50,640 bases of DNA from the NCBI GenBank assembly GCA_003054695.1, contig QAZA01000019.1, forward strand, positions 1-50,640, given 5' to 3'. Below the pieces are notes generated by a model. That model did not search any database. It worked only from the letters and a program-made list of their open reading frames with translations, and was not told the origin of the DNA. The stretch is from Verrucomicrobia bacterium LW23. Lineage in GTDB: Bacteria; Verrucomicrobiota; Verrucomicrobiia; Methylacidiphilales; UBA1321. Below are positions 50,184-50,640 of this stretch, one piece after another (within the stretch, counting starts at the first letter, position 1; every line of letters starts with the position of its first letter). Position numbers and translations under genes: made by a program.

Positions 50184-50640
50184 TTATAATTGAGGATAGA
50201 TGGATTTGAGTTTGGTTCTGGCATCTGCGGTTTTGAACTGCCAGTTGACGGCGCGTTGTCGGGCGTTGGTGTGGTGGGACCAGGCGGCGGTATCGCGGCG
50301 CAGGTCGTCTGCGGTGGCGAAGCGGCGGTGGGCGATGCATTGGCGGGTCATGCAGCTGAGTTCGCATTCGGCGATGTTGAGCCAGCTGCCGTGTTTGGGG
50401 GTGTGGCGCAAGTCGATCTGCCGCACCAGGTTGCGTGCTTTTTCTGGCGCAAATACCTCGTAGAAGGCGCCTTTGGTGTGGGTGTTGAGGTTGTCGCACA
50501 CCAGCAGGACTTTTTCGGCGTCCGGGTAGCGGGTGCGCAGCAGGTGCTCGACTTCCTGCGCCCAGTCGGCGCGGGTGAGGCGGTCGCGCACGGTGACCTG
50601 GCGCGACCCGGTGAGCGGCTCGCAGAACATGAAGATGCTG
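50184..50640 (-). CDS. IS630-family transposase, C-terminal part, continues past the window
   Basis: The last ~152 residues of a transposase distinct from the one at 29979; the frame is open to the right edge. It carries 'VLLVCDNLNTHTKGAFYEVF' with the second DDE aspartate, then 'RHTPKHGSWLNIAECELS' with the final glutamate, the DDE_3 signature of IS630. The C-terminus is 'KSIYPQL'. The N-terminal helix-turn-helix and first aspartate lie outside. It starts right next to the IS5 terminus, so the two elements are adjacent or one is inserted at the other's edge. Confidence 0.9.
   Translation of the reverse strand, partial: SIFMFCEPLTGSRQVTVRDRLTRADWAQEVEHLLRTRYPDAEKVLLVCDNLNTHTKGAFYEVFAPEKARNLVRQIDLRHTPKHGSWLNIAECELSCMTRQCIAHRRFATADDLRRDTAAWSHHTNARQRAVNWQFKTADARTKLKSIYPQL

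Noticed and set aside
1-50640. rRNA and tRNA genes, replication origin or phage structural genes.
   Set aside because: Reading both strands of the intergenic regions gave no cloverleaf, rRNA signature, iteron cluster or phage protein motif.

Overview
ORGANISM. The window looks like a chromosomal accessory region of a Gram-negative bacterium of the PVC/Verrucomicrobiota kind. This is inferred from giant secreted proteins built of LamG-type modules, large RHS/YD-repeat proteins with signal peptides, an arsenosugar (arsM/arsS) cluster, and the near absence of Shine-Dalgarno motifs before most genes. No rRNA, tRNA or phylogenetic marker is present, so the assignment is weak. Both window edges cut genes: an RHS gene at the left and an IS630-type transposase at the right.

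LAYOUT. 1-5446: the end of an RHS polymorphic-toxin gene with a (GPGGQP)7 linker and a variable tip, followed by a HEAT-repeat protein that is probably its immunity partner. 5476-7131: copy A of an rve/DDE insertion sequence that recurs through the window (five copies A-E plus solo end fragments). 7118-15892: a defence-like cluster of a DUF262-HNH-EEP nuclease fusion, a 1513-aa SF1 helicase with a MTES_1575-like C-terminus, and an Mrr-type restriction enzyme. 16379-28960: a small membrane protein, a 2158-aa seven-module LamG surface protein, a second RHS toxin-like protein (1637 aa) and its overlapping probable immunity gene. 28966-33748: IS copies B and C head to tail, B split by an intact IS630 element, then a LacI-type regulator fragment and a solo IS left end. 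33846-42125: an arsenosugar-type cluster of arsM and a GT2-ArsS fusion (minus strand), with a FAD oxidoreductase, a polyferredoxin membrane protein, a GT-C transferase and a DUF2064 transferase (plus strand). 42126-44499: a MITE-like IS630 derivative, a solo left end, IS copy D and an inverted left end. 44501-48384: a minus-strand operon of four exported proteins, one of them YD-like. 48764-50640: internally deleted IS copy E, a truncated IS5/IS427 element and the end of an IS630-type element.

HOW IT WORKS TOGETHER. Three functional blocks (contact-dependent or secreted RHS toxins with immunity genes, nucleic-acid-targeting defence genes, and organoarsenical synthesis) are separated by copies of one IS family, all in the same orientation. 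Several IS left ends start within 0-30 bp of a host stop codon. ArsM would methylate arsenite and ArsS would add the 5'-deoxyadenosyl group from SAM. The glycosyltransferase-like partners and the redox pair would supply later or supporting steps; their exact roles are inferred only from co-localisation. The most plausible candidate for an undescribed system is the 7.1-15.9 kb nuclease/helicase/Mrr cluster.
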